From contig NZ_CP074126.1 of NCBI RefSeq assembly GCF_018282095.1, positions 4,176,341-4,240,340 of the forward strand: 64,000 nucleotides of DNA, given 5' to 3'. Shown here in pieces: positions 35,900 to 45,900 of this stretch. The notes under the pieces are model-generated. The model was not told where the DNA came from. It saw only the letters and a program-made list of their open reading frames with translations, and searched no databases. The stretch comes from Pseudovibrio brasiliensis (GTDB taxonomy: Bacteria; Pseudomonadota; Alphaproteobacteria; Rhizobiales; Stappiaceae). The translations under genes and the position numbers were made by a program. Each line of letters starts with the position of its first letter. The first letter of the stretch is position 1.

Positions 35900-36310
35900 A
35901 TGGGTGTACCTCATTCAGCCCGTAAAGACGGCACAAACTACGTTTATTGCAAGGCGCCTGATGTTTGTAAGACCCCAATGGGATCTTCAATGGTGCCAGT
36001 ACCTTATATGTCTGTTGCTTTCTTCGGAACATCGGCTCGTACATCAAGGACGGTTCGCAATAACGGAAAGCAAGATTTCCAACTTAACAGTAGGGCGACT
36101 GTAACGACGGGTCATGAACCGGGCACCGGAAAAGGCGTGAATGTTGCGGGGCATGTCAGCCATTCACATGTAAAAGCCGGACACAAGACAGTCTATTCTG
36201 AAGGTTATTCAGTCATACGCGACGGCGATCCCGCACTGATCAATCGTCCCGGCCCCGGGGGAACTGAGCCCCGGCGATCAAGATTTAAGACTACTATAAA
36301 GCATATTTAG
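35900..36310 (+). CDS. PAAR-like (DUF4150) spike-tip protein
   Basis: A 136-residue DUF4150 protein, a PAAR-like cap for the VgrG spike: PHSARKDGTNYVYCKAPDVC, TPMGSSMVPVPYM, then NVAGHVSHSH and SVIRDGDPALINRPG. Cys and His residues fit metal binding at the tip. It is separate from, not fused to, the Rhs effector, which starts 8 bases after its stop. It likely bridges VgrG and the Rhs shell with the DUF2169 adaptor. Confidence 0.88.
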   Translation: MGVPHSARKDGTNYVYCKAPDVCKTPMGSSMVPVPYMSVAFFGTSARTSRTVRNNGKQDFQLNSRATVTTGHEPGTGKGVNVAGHVSHSHVKAGHKTVYSEGYSVIRDGDPALINRPGPGGTEPRRSRFKTTIKHI

Positions 36311-36318
36311 AGGACATT

Positions 36319-39300
36319 ATGGGTGGAACATCCGATAACAATGAGGTGGAGGTAACTGACAGTAGTGGCTCGCTGGCAAACCAGTCAAAGGCAAGTGCCA
36401 ATGCCAGCAATAGTGCGACCGCCGTTGATGCCAGTGCAGCAGAGAAGCTAATTTTTGAACTGATTGCTGAAAAAGAAGAAGAGCTAGAGCAACTAAAGAA
36501 AGAAGAAAAGCAATTACAAGAAGATTATGCAACTGCTCAAACTGATTTCGATCGAAGTCAAATCATGGAGGAGCAGAAGCATCTGCAAGCTGATGCTTAT
36601 GTTGCTGCTTACGAACACAAAGCACTAAGCGACTACGGTTATACGGAATCCTTTTCGGATTACATTAACAATCATCCCCGTGCAGGGGGGAACGATTTTT
36701 CTACAACGCCTGCAGATTTCAGGCTCGATGCTGCTCGCCGTCTTGGCCCCGGTTACATGGCTGAGGCGACAGGGTGGCTCAATATGTTAGAAGTTGGCCC
36801 GCAAGATATGCTTGGTGTAGCGGGACGAGGGCCCAAAGTCTTCAAAGGGCTCGCTGCTCTCTTCAAAAAAGGCGGGAAGAAAGCTCTAAGTAAATTAAAA
36901 AAGCAGACAGAACGTGTTCGTTCTCAGCGCTCAGACCGCACCAAAGCACGAAAAAAACGCAGAAAAAAAAGAAAAGAATGCCAAAAAAAGGGTAACCCAG
37001 TTCAAATGCCGACGGGTATGACCATTGCAGAAGATGCAATGTTCCTGATTGCTGGCATTATTCCTATTGTCATTGGGTCAATTTACTACAGTGATTGTCA
37101 GCTCAGTACAGCCTTTGGCAATCGACGGATTGGCATGCTGGATGCCTTTATTGAACGTAACAAAAATGGAACACTAACCTATTGGGATGTGGAAAATGAC
37201 CCTGTCATATTCCCAAATCCAACCCCAAATCCGGAGATGTGGTTTGAGAGCGATAGTGTACGTTCGATTCAGATACAGCAAGGGCGCCGGCGGTCGCTAA
37301 TCATACGTGAAGAAGGCAAGTTTCACTATTTTGCCAAGCATAAAAGTGGCAAATGGAATCTGGTTAGAACCGAAGACCGAAACAACAATACCGTTATCTT
37401 TGAGCGTGATGAAGACGGCCATCTACTCACGATAACCAATGTAGAAGGTCTGAAAGTTCGTTTTGAGCACAAGGGCAAGTTACGCATTGGAGCCTGGCTT
37501 CAGGGGCTTGATGGCGCTGAAAAGAAAGTTATGTCCTGGGGCTACGATGATCGTGGCAACATGATCAAATCTGAATGCCTGTATGGGGACATCTTTGACT
37601 ATGGTTATGACCAGAACATGCATATGGTTTCCATGCAGCGCAATGGTCTTTATCAGGCCAGCTATACAAATGACAAACAAGGCCGCAAACTCAGCGTTGC
37701 AACGAACGGTCCCTATAATGGGGACCTGTTTGAGTATGATGATAAGCTTCGTATTACAACATACCTACCACAGGGTAACCCTGATTTTCTTGAGAAATTC
37801 TATTACAACGAGTTCGATACCATCACTGCAGAAGCTAATGCGCTTGGTCATATCAAACGAAGCTTTGAGAATGACTTGGGGTATATTGAAAAGCAGGTTG
37901 ATGCGGAAGGTAATGAAACATCTTACACTTACGATGATAACGGCAACATCAAATCAATCACAGACGGTGAAGGACGATCTAGTTTTTATGCCTGGGATGA
38001 TGATGACAACCTTGAAATCCTAATTGATCCAGAGGGTAACAGCTGGGATTATCACTACGACGATAAAGGTAATCTGATCGCCATCGAAGATGCTAACCGG
38101 TTTCGTTCTGATATTCGCAACAATGATCTGGGCTTGCCGATCGGCATAATGCGCCACGATGGTTTGTTACAACAGTATGCCTATGATGAGCATCACCGAC
38201 TAACCGTCCTTTCAGATTTTAATGGTGGCAAGACGAAGTATGAACATGACGAGTTCGGACGTATCACTCAGATTACTGACGCGCTTGGTGCTGCCACACA
38301 GCTTGTGTATCGTGATCAAGTCGGTTGGGATTTCTGGCAGGCTTCAAAGGTTATTCGTCCTGATGGCAATACTATCGAGTATGTGAGTAAAAAACGCGGG
38401 GTTATCTCTGTCATAGAAGGGGATCAGCGGCACAATACTTATCAATATGATGCCTTTGGTAACCTGCTTAAGGTCTGCGATACCATCGGCAATGAACTGA
38501 GTTTCCACTATGACGGCCAAGAACGCATTGAAAAGATCACCAATCAGAATGGTTTGGACTGGACTTTTGCGCGGGATGGGGCCGGGCGCATCATTCGTGA
38601 ATGTGATTTTGATGATCAGAGCTTTGAGTATGATTACGATGCAGCTGATAGAGTAATTGAGGTCAGGCGCGACGATGGTGGTCGCACGCTTTATACCTAT
38701 GACAAATCTGACTTAATCGTTGAAGAGGCTGTTTTCGTCTCTGGTTCTGTAAAGCCAGATATTGTTTCCTTTGAGTACAATGATCGTGGACTGCTCGCGA
38801 AGGTCACCAATGCAAACTCTACGGTAGAGTATGAATACGATGCCAACGGTGAAGTGGTCGCTGAAAGCACAGATAGCTTCCGTGTCGAAAGTGATATTGA
38901 TTGCTGCGGCCAACGTTCACAGCGGCGTGTTTTTGATCTGGCGCGAGCAGATCAACCTGAGAGTAGTTCTGCTCTGGACGAAGGCTTAAGCGCTCTTGCC
39001 AAAATGCGCGGTGACGTGCCAGTGGCACAGGTTGGTCAGCTGCTGCAACAAGTGGACTACCTCTATGACCCACTCGGAGGTCTTAAAGAGTTCAAAGTTG
39101 GTGGCAAGGAAGGGCGTCATGCTCCGCTTAAGTTTACTCGAGATCTCCTAGGCCGTGAGCTAACACGGGCAAGTGCCTCAGGATTTTCGCTAGCTAAGCA
39201 ATGGGATGCTCTAGGCCAACTGCAAAGCCAGCAAGCCGGACGTGCGCTGACAGGTGTACCAGATAAACAGGGCAACCGGATTGCTCCAAATGTCTCCATG

Positions 39301-40854
39301 TCGCGTCAATATGGTTGGAATAAATTTTTTGAGCCGACTGATATCAAGGATCAGCGTTGGGGAGAAACACATTTCCGCTACGATGCCCGTGGCCAGATCA
39401 GTCAGGGATCTTTTTCTGATGGGTTTACGGAGCATTTCTCCTACGATCCAGCTCAGAACGTTTCTGCGGTCACAGAACAATCAAGTCCCCTTACCAAAAG
39501 TGAGGGGAGTGAAAAGCAAAGCAGTTATACGCTGTTAGTACAAGATTATCGTGCTCGCAAAAACGAACAGCATCAGACAGCTAAGGAGCTGCTCTCGTGG
39601 AGATCTACAAAAGGCGGGAGGGTAGAACTTGCGCGCGGCACGTTTGGTGAACGTATTGCATTGGAGTATGACAGCCGGGGCCGTGTTACTAGCAGACTGG
39701 TGGAACGCGACGGATTTCGTCCTCAACGTTGGCGCTTCAGCTGGGATGGCCGTGACAGACTGGACAGTGTAATTGTACCGTCAGGCGATAAATGGGCTTA
39801 TACCTATGACCCGCTTGGTCGCAGACTTGAGAAGATCAAATACAGCCGCTCGCTCAATAAGAATGGAGAGCAAGGTGACTGGCTGGAAGTGCGCCGAATT
39901 GCTACACTTTGGGACGGCGATGTTCCCGCCTGGGAAGAAGATTCCGGGGATCGGGTAGAATGGCACTTCGAACCGAACAGTTTTGTGCCTTTGGCCCGAC
40001 AGCAGGATGATCAGCTTTGCTATGTGGTCACTGACTATCTCGGCACGCCCCGTGAAATCATGAGTGAAACTGGTGTGCCTGTATGGGCGGCAGACTTCAC
40101 CACATGGGGACAGCTACGTCGCTTGTGGCAAGGCGATAACGATAATATTGCTAGTGATAGAGGGCCGTTTCAAGGCTATGATGGTGACGGTAATCCTGTC
40201 TACAGCACCAATGTGTATGGAAATGAAAGTCTGGAAGTTTCCGGCTCTCTAGCTCTCAAGGCCTCTGCGGAGCCTGACCCTTTCTTTTGTCCGATAAGAT
40301 TCCAGGGCCAGTGGGCAGACCAAGAAACCGGGCTATACTACAACCGTTTTCGCTACTACGATCCACAAGCTGCACAATATATGTCGCCCGATCCGATAGG
40401 GATTATGGGAGGAGCACGCAGACAGGGGTATGTGCCAAGTACTTCTGTTTGGGTTGATCCTTACGGTCTAATTCACAAGAACTCAGGAAACGCAGTATCG
40501 GATTATGGGCTCTATAAAATCTGGATAAATAACAAGTTTGCTAAAGTCGGTTTGGCAGATACACAAAGAGTTACAAAATCCTCGGGATTGCCGACGCGTC
40601 TTCATCAGCAAATTAGAAAACTTGAAAGATGTTATGGCAAAGGAAATGTACATTACGTATATGGGAAATTAGGTAAAATGAGCAAGAAATGTGCTGAAAT
40701 TAGAGAGAACGCGGAGATAACAAAAGAAACTTTGAAAAATGATGGCAAAATTCCATCTGGGAACTCGAAATCATACCCTGGCCCAGGAAGTAAAACCATC
40801 GCAGATACTTGTCTGGACGGCAGTATGCCAGGCGGAACATTCTTTGGAGGATAG
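36319..40854 (+). CDS. Rhs-family T6SS effector with novel C-terminal toxin
   Basis: A 1511-residue polymorphic toxin. The N-terminus has a coiled-coil (about 45-95), a Lys/Arg-rich stretch (205-228) and a hydrophobic segment (241-257). The middle is YD-repeat Rhs shell (for example YTYDDNGNIKSITDGEGR). The conserved core end is RYYDPQAAQYMSPDPIGIMG followed by WVDPYGL, the usual self-cleavage site. The last 127 residues (encoded from 40471) are the toxin: YGLYKIWINNKFAKVGLAD, then RLHQQIRKLERCYGKGNVHY and AEIRENAEITKE. The GLYKI...KVG...R...E order resembles a GIY-YIG nuclease, but spacing is only suggestive. The immunity gene follows after 1 base. Confidence 0.92.
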   Translation: MGGTSDNNEVEVTDSSGSLANQSKASANASNSATAVDASAAEKLIFELIAEKEEELEQLKKEEKQLQEDYATAQTDFDRSQIMEEQKHLQADAYVAAYEHKALSDYGYTESFSDYINNHPRAGGNDFSTTPADFRLDAARRLGPGYMAEATGWLNMLEVGPQDMLGVAGRGPKVFKGLAALFKKGGKKALSKLKKQTERVRSQRSDRTKARKKRRKKRKECQKKGNPVQMPTGMTIAEDAMFLIAGIIPIVIGSIYYSDCQLSTAFGNRRIGMLDAFIERNKNGTLTYWDVENDPVIFPNPTPNPEMWFESDSVRSIQIQQGRRRSLIIREEGKFHYFAKHKSGKWNLVRTEDRNNNTVIFERDEDGHLLTITNVEGLKVRFEHKGKLRIGAWLQGLDGAEKKVMSWGYDDRGNMIKSECLYGDIFDYGYDQNMHMVSMQRNGLYQASYTNDKQGRKLSVATNGPYNGDLFEYDDKLRITTYLPQGNPDFLEKFYYNEFDTITAEANALGHIKRSFENDLGYIEKQVDAEGNETSYTYDDNGNIKSITDGEGRSSFYAWDDDDNLEILIDPEGNSWDYHYDDKGNLIAIEDANRFRSDIRNNDLGLPIGIMRHDGLLQQYAYDEHHRLTVLSDFNGGKTKYEHDEFGRITQITDALGAATQLVYRDQVGWDFWQASKVIRPDGNTIEYVSKKRGVISVIEGDQRHNTYQYDAFGNLLKVCDTIGNELSFHYDGQERIEKITNQNGLDWTFARDGAGRIIRECDFDDQSFEYDYDAADRVIEVRRDDGGRTLYTYDKSDLIVEEAVFVSGSVKPDIVSFEYNDRGLLAKVTNANSTVEYEYDANGEVVAESTDSFRVESDIDCCGQRSQRRVFDLARADQPESSSALDEGLSALAKMRGDVPVAQVGQLLQQVDYLYDPLGGLKEFKVGGKEGRHAPLKFTRDLLGRELTRASASGFSLAKQWDALGQLQSQQAGRALTGVPDKQGNRIAPNVSMSRQYGWNKFFEPTDIKDQRWGETHFRYDARGQISQGSFSDGFTEHFSYDPAQNVSAVTEQSSPLTKSEGSEKQSSYTLLVQDYRARKNEQHQTAKELLSWRSTKGGRVELARGTFGERIALEYDSRGRVTSRLVERDGFRPQRWRFSWDGRDRLDSVIVPSGDKWAYTYDPLGRRLEKIKYSRSLNKNGEQGDWLEVRRIATLWDGDVPAWEEDSGDRVEWHFEPNSFVPLARQQDDQLCYVVTDYLGTPREIMSETGVPVWAADFTTWGQLRRLWQGDNDNIASDRGPFQGYDGDGNPVYSTNVYGNESLEVSGSLALKASAEPDPFFCPIRFQGQWADQETGLYYNRFRYYDPQAAQYMSPDPIGIMGGARRQGYVPSTSVWVDPYGLIHKNSGNAVSDYGLYKIWINNKFAKVGLADTQRVTKSSGLPTRLHQQIRKLERCYGKGNVHYVYGKLGKMSKKCAEIRENAEITKETLKNDGKIPSGNSKSYPGPGSKTIADTCLDGSMPGGTFFGG

Positions 40855-40855
40855 G

Positions 40856-41185
40856 ATGAGTAAATATGGGATACCAAACTCTATTTCAGAGTACATACAA
40901 GAACATGAGTTTTGGGAAACAAGTATCGGTGATGCTGAGATAACAATTGAAGAAACCGAGTATAACGGTGAGGATAAAATTTCTTTTCAAGTTTCGATTT
41001 CTAATGGGCAAAATGGGCTTAAGTTGGAAACGCAATTACTAGAATATGCGGATAAACAAAATCCTGAGCTCAGCTCTCATTTATTGTCAGATTCTGAGAG
41101 TTCAGCATGCGTACTTTGGACAGATGACCAAGTAGTTTTTGAGAAATTTCTTGACCTTGCATTAGCATATCTTGAAAAAAATTAA
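40856..41185 (+). CDS. Immunity protein for the Rhs toxin
   Basis: A 109-residue strongly acidic protein (IGDAEITIEETEYNGEDKIS, LLSDSESSACVLWTDDQVVF). The ATG lies 1 base after the Rhs stop, with GGAGG inside the end of the Rhs gene, so translation is coupled. Its acidity and position directly after the toxin domain are the standard marks of a cognate cytoplasmic immunity protein that would mask a basic nuclease surface. No known family recognised. The stretch in the same frame upstream of 40856 overlaps the toxin and is not coding. Confidence 0.8.
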   Translation: MSKYGIPNSISEYIQEHEFWETSIGDAEITIEETEYNGEDKISFQVSISNGQNGLKLETQLLEYADKQNPELSSHLLSDSESSACVLWTDDQVVFEKFLDLALAYLEKN

Positions 41186-42934
41186 TGCTACTTTGACCGC
41201 CTTCTCAGCTGCAACGCTGACAGTCCCTGTGTTTTGCCCCATTCTTCATTCCTCTCGTCGTGATCATGGGCCAAAACACTCTCTTAATCAAATCACCGAT
41301 CAGTCCATAAGCATCGCCGACAAACTGGTAACATGTGTAACAGAAACACTGCCTTCAACCGCCTACCGGCAAACCGCATACTGGTCCTCATCACTCCAAC
41401 GCCGTCCCTGACTTTCTGTCAACACCAAAGCCCATGCAGATAAAACTACACGCAAGATAGAGGAGTAAAGCCAGCACTGTTAGGTCACCTTCACCGGCGC
41501 TTACTCTAGAGCTGTAAGAATTCAAAAGATTTATACAATATATTTCAACTACCTGTTCCTTTAGTTAGCGCCTTTGGGGCTCCAACCTCAATCGGAGTGA
41601 GGAGATACTCAGCGAGTTGGGAATAACAATATCGGAGAGCAAAGACCGTACCTAGATAACCCAGTATACCCCCCGGTTTAGGGACCGTATTTCGCTTTTT
41701 TCAGTTTGCTGCGGTGGCGGAGCCCGAATTATGGCGCGTTTTAATTTCAAAAACCGCCGTTTTACTTGTCACGTTTTTCTTACGATCGATCCCAAAAAAG
41801 TCAATAAAATCAATATTCCGCAACTTTGAAACGCGCGCGAACATGTAAAATCGCCCCCTTTTAACGTACTCGCTCAGTTTCGCATTTTGGCTGCATTTGG
41901 CCGATCTCCCCTTTGTCCGCTTGGCGTTGCTTTCCAACCGCTCTAAAAAGCGAGTGAGAAGCAGACGACCCTCTCACCCAAACCAGTTTAATATATTGAT
42001 TTCATATCCCTTTTTTGCTTCCGCGGGCTTTTAAAAGGGGAAGGTAAGCAAGGCATTTAAAGTTGAAAAACGGCAGAGTTCGACCCTGCCGCGGTATCCG
42101 CTCCATTTTGCCCCTCAAGGGGCACTTAAGCAAAGAGCGAAGCTGGACTACGCGCCCTGAGGCTTAGAAAGCCCGTATAGAGTAGGAAGTGTCCTCAGAC
42201 GCCGCAACGTAGGCAGAGATCTAAATCGAACTACAGCACGCTTTAAAACGCCCAGCGTAACACTGCAAACACCCCTCCCCTATCAAAGCACAGCACAAGC
42301 GCTAGAAGCCATGATCGAGACAGTTTCAAGGCAAATGAGCAGATTATCAAAGCGAGGATGAGAAAGCGCCTAGAACAGGCTTAAAACGGCTCTCTGGTGC
42401 TCTTGGCACTCTGAAGCTCTGGGGCAACAATAATAGCGGAAGCGAGTTTAGGCAAGGGTTCCATCGCCATTGGTGGAAGAGCTGTGAGAGACTGGCAGAT
42501 CAGCAACCAAACGCAACCGGCCCGATCAACCAAGTATTAGCAAGCAAATTCAGCTAGTAGTCCGTGATAGCGCCCAAACAGCAACCAACACATCAACCCA
42601 GCTTAAGTGGCCGGTAGCCGTACCTCAAAGCGGCACAGCGGAAAGCCCAACAACTATTTGTAATTACGCTCAATATCAGGACACAGAAGCAGGAAGCGGC
42701 ACGGCGACAGAACACTCAGAGACACAGTAAAAATCCTTCGTAGAACAGGCTGAAGACAACGTAACCACACTCCAAACCAGAGTTAGTCTTGTGTAGTCTC
42801 ATAGCTTAAAATCTGCTCCCCTTAATTTGGGATTACAAGTCTCAGTACCAGTCAAACTCACGATTGATGAAGCCACACTGAAGGCCGCAATGTGCAGCCC
42901 AAACTTGTGTTTTGCTTCTCGATAGGTGTGTCTG
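41186..42934. other. 1.75-kb region without a recognisable gene
   Basis: The largest gap in the island. It has no open frame with both a ribosome-binding site and protein-like content; the best, minus 41701-41937, starts at TTG with no site. Features seen: hairpin CGGCAG/CTGCCG (42071-42091) whose loop AGTTCGACC resembles a tRNA T loop, and hairpin GCCCCT/AGGGGC near 42110-42124. The right end presumably holds the promoter of the type ISP gene. The stretch may be decayed DNA at the junction of two cargo modules. Confidence 0.45.
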
Positions 42935-45900
42935 ATGCCCTCCCTGCACGATCTTCTAGCCAGTTACCGCGCCCAGTCAGTTACCGAGCGAGAGAAAGGG
43001 GCATATTTTGAAGATCTCGTGAAAGTGTACTTCGAGAACGACGATATTCAGCGCTCACAATACGACCAAGTATGGACATTTCGAGAATGGGCAAAAGAGC
43101 ATGATCGGGACGGTAAAGACACAGGAATAGACCTTGTAGCCCGCATGGCCGACGGCTCAGGCTACTGCGCAATTCAGTGTAAGTTCTACAAGCGTGACCA
43201 TCACGTGCAGAAGGGGGAGATTGATTCCTTCTTCACCGCATCCGGTAAAGAGCCGTTCACCCGTCGCATCATTGTTGACTCAACTGAGGCTCCGTACAGC
43301 AAAAATGCAGAGGACGCCCTGCAAGGCCAGCAGATCACAACCACCCGTATAGGCCTTACGCAGCTTGAAGAGAGCCGTGTCGAATGGGAGAAGTATCTCG
43401 CTACCAAGGAAGTGGTTCTCCGCTCAAAGAAAACACCAAGGCCACATCAGATAGAGGCCTGTGAGGTCATTCGGGAGCGCTTCAAAGAGCATGATCGCGG
43501 CAAGCTCATCATGGCTTGCGGAACTGGTAAGACCTACACAGGTCTATGCCTGATGGAAGAGCACGCTGGCAAAGGGAAGCTAGGATTGTTCCTCGTGCCC
43601 TCACTCGCTCTTATGGCTCAAACAGTTACCGAGTGGAAGAATGATGCAGTAGAGGATTTCAGAGCTTTTGCAGTCTGTTCAGACACGCAGGTAGGCAAGC
43701 GCAAAATCAAGGATGATGTTGCTGATATCAATGTCCATGACCTTGTAATTCCAGCCACGACTGATGCACGCAAACTTGCTGAGAAGACTGCAAAGCTTCC
43801 CAGTGATGAAATGACCGTTATCTTTGCAACCTACCAGTCCATTCAGGTACTCAATGATGCTCAGCAATTAGGGCTGCCCGACTTCGATCTGATCATTTGT
43901 GACGAAGCCCACCGCACCACCGGTGCAACTCTGGCAGGTGAAGATGAAACCAAGTTTGTAAAAGTCCATGACAACGGCTTCATCAAGGCGAAGAAGCGCC
44001 TTTACATGACGGCCACACCACGCATTTTCGGTGATGAGGTGAAGTCCAAAGCAAAGCAAGTAGATGCAGTCCTCGCTTCAATGGACGATGAGGCTTTGTT
44101 CGGGCCTGTGTTCTTCAAGAAAGGCTTTGGATGGGCTGTCGAAAATGGCTTGTTGTCAGATTACAAAGTCATCGTTCTTGCGGTTGATGAAGCCATGGTT
44201 AGCCGCACGGTGCAGAACCGGCTTAAAGATGGCGCTGAGCTGAAGCTGGATGACGCAACCAAGATAATCGGCTGCTATAAGGCGCTGACCAAAGAGAACC
44301 TTATTGATGATAAGGCCGGGGACAAGAACCCCATGCGCCGTGCTTTGGCCTTCTGCAAAGATATTAAGAGCTCCAAGCTGATCGTTGATGAGTTTGAAAA
44401 GGTCGTAGACGATTACCTTTCGACATTGGCTGAAGAGGAAGGGGTTGAGGCTGATAAGCTCCTCCTGTGTGACGCAGCTCATGTTGATGGAACCTTCAAC
44501 GCTAAGGAGCGCGGCGAACTGCTGAGCTGGTTGAAGGCTGATACAGAGGCAAACAACTGTCGCATACTTTCCAATGCCCGCTGCCTATCTGAAGGTGTCG
44601 ATGTTCCCTCACTAGACGCAATTATGTTCTTGCATCCTCGCAAGAGCCAGGTCGATGTTGTTCAATCTGTAGGACGTGTGATGCGCCGCGCAGAAGGTAA
44701 GAAGCTTGGCTACGTGATCCTTCCAGTAGGCATTCCACCCGACGTAGAGCCTGCAGAAGCGCTGAACAACAACGAGAAGTACAAGGTTGTCTGGCAAATT
44801 CTTAACGCCCTGAGGGCGCATGACGAGCGCTTTAATGCGACCATCAACAAGGCATCGCTTGGCGAGGACATCACAAAGTCAATTGAAGTCGTTCCTGTTA
44901 TAGACCGCCTGCCAGAGAAGAAGAGGGCAGCGCTGAAGTCTGACATTGGCAGTGGTAGCTCAGGGGATGATAGCCGTGCAGATGGCGATAGCGTCTCCAT
45001 GGATCTCCCTATTGAGGAGCAGCTTGGTTTTGTCTTTGATGAGTTCACCAAAGCGCTGCTTGCTCGCATTGTGAAGAAGTGCGGTACGAGGGATTACTGG
45101 GAAGACTGGGCGGCTGACATTGCCAAGATCGCTCAAACCCATATCACGCGCATCACGACCATTGTTGAGAAAGAGGGGTCTGCCCAGCGCAAGGCGTTTG
45201 AAGGGTTCCTTGCTGAGTTGAGAGACGATCTAAACCCAGAAATTTCTCCGAGTGATGCAATCGAAATGTTGGCTCAACACATCATCACCAAGCCTGTTTT
45301 TGATGCATTGTTTACGGGACATGCCTTCACAAGAGAGAACCCGGTTTCTAAGGCCATCAATGTGGTTTTAGAGGCGCTGGAAGAGCAGAACCTTGAAAAG
45401 GAATCTGAAAGCCTTACCAAGTTCTACAAAAGTGTAGAGCGCCGTGCAGAGGGCATAGAGACCGCACAAGGTAGACAGAAACTGGTGGTTCAGCTTTATG
45501 ATAAGTTCTTTCAGAAAGCTTTTCCAAAAGTCCGAGATAAGCTGGGCATCGTCTATACCCCTGTCGAGGTGGTGGACTTCATCCTTCATTCAGTGAACGA
45601 CGTGCTGCAGGCTGAGTTTGGACAAACGCTGGGCAGCAAGGGCGTCCACATCATTGACCCGTTCACAGGCACAGGAACGTTCATCACACGGCTGCTCCAA
45701 TCCGGCCTCATCAAACCTGAGGAGTTGGAACACAAGTATCTCAATGAAATCCATGCCAACGAGATTGTCCTTCTCGCCTATTACATTGCCGCTATCAATA
45801 TTGAGGCGGTCTATCATGAGACTGCGGAAGAGCAAGGGATACATAAAAAAGGCATTTACAAGCCATTTGAAGGCATTTGCCTGACGGATACCTTCCAACT

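Noticed and set aside
41172-41411. 79-codon frame after the Rhs immunity gene
   Set aside because: Starts inside the immunity gene end, has no ribosome-binding site, and shows no protein-like pattern.
42071-42110. tRNA or tmRNA 3' end
   Set aside because: The T-loop-like hairpin has a 9-base loop, and no 7-bp acceptor partner or CCA at proper distance can be found.
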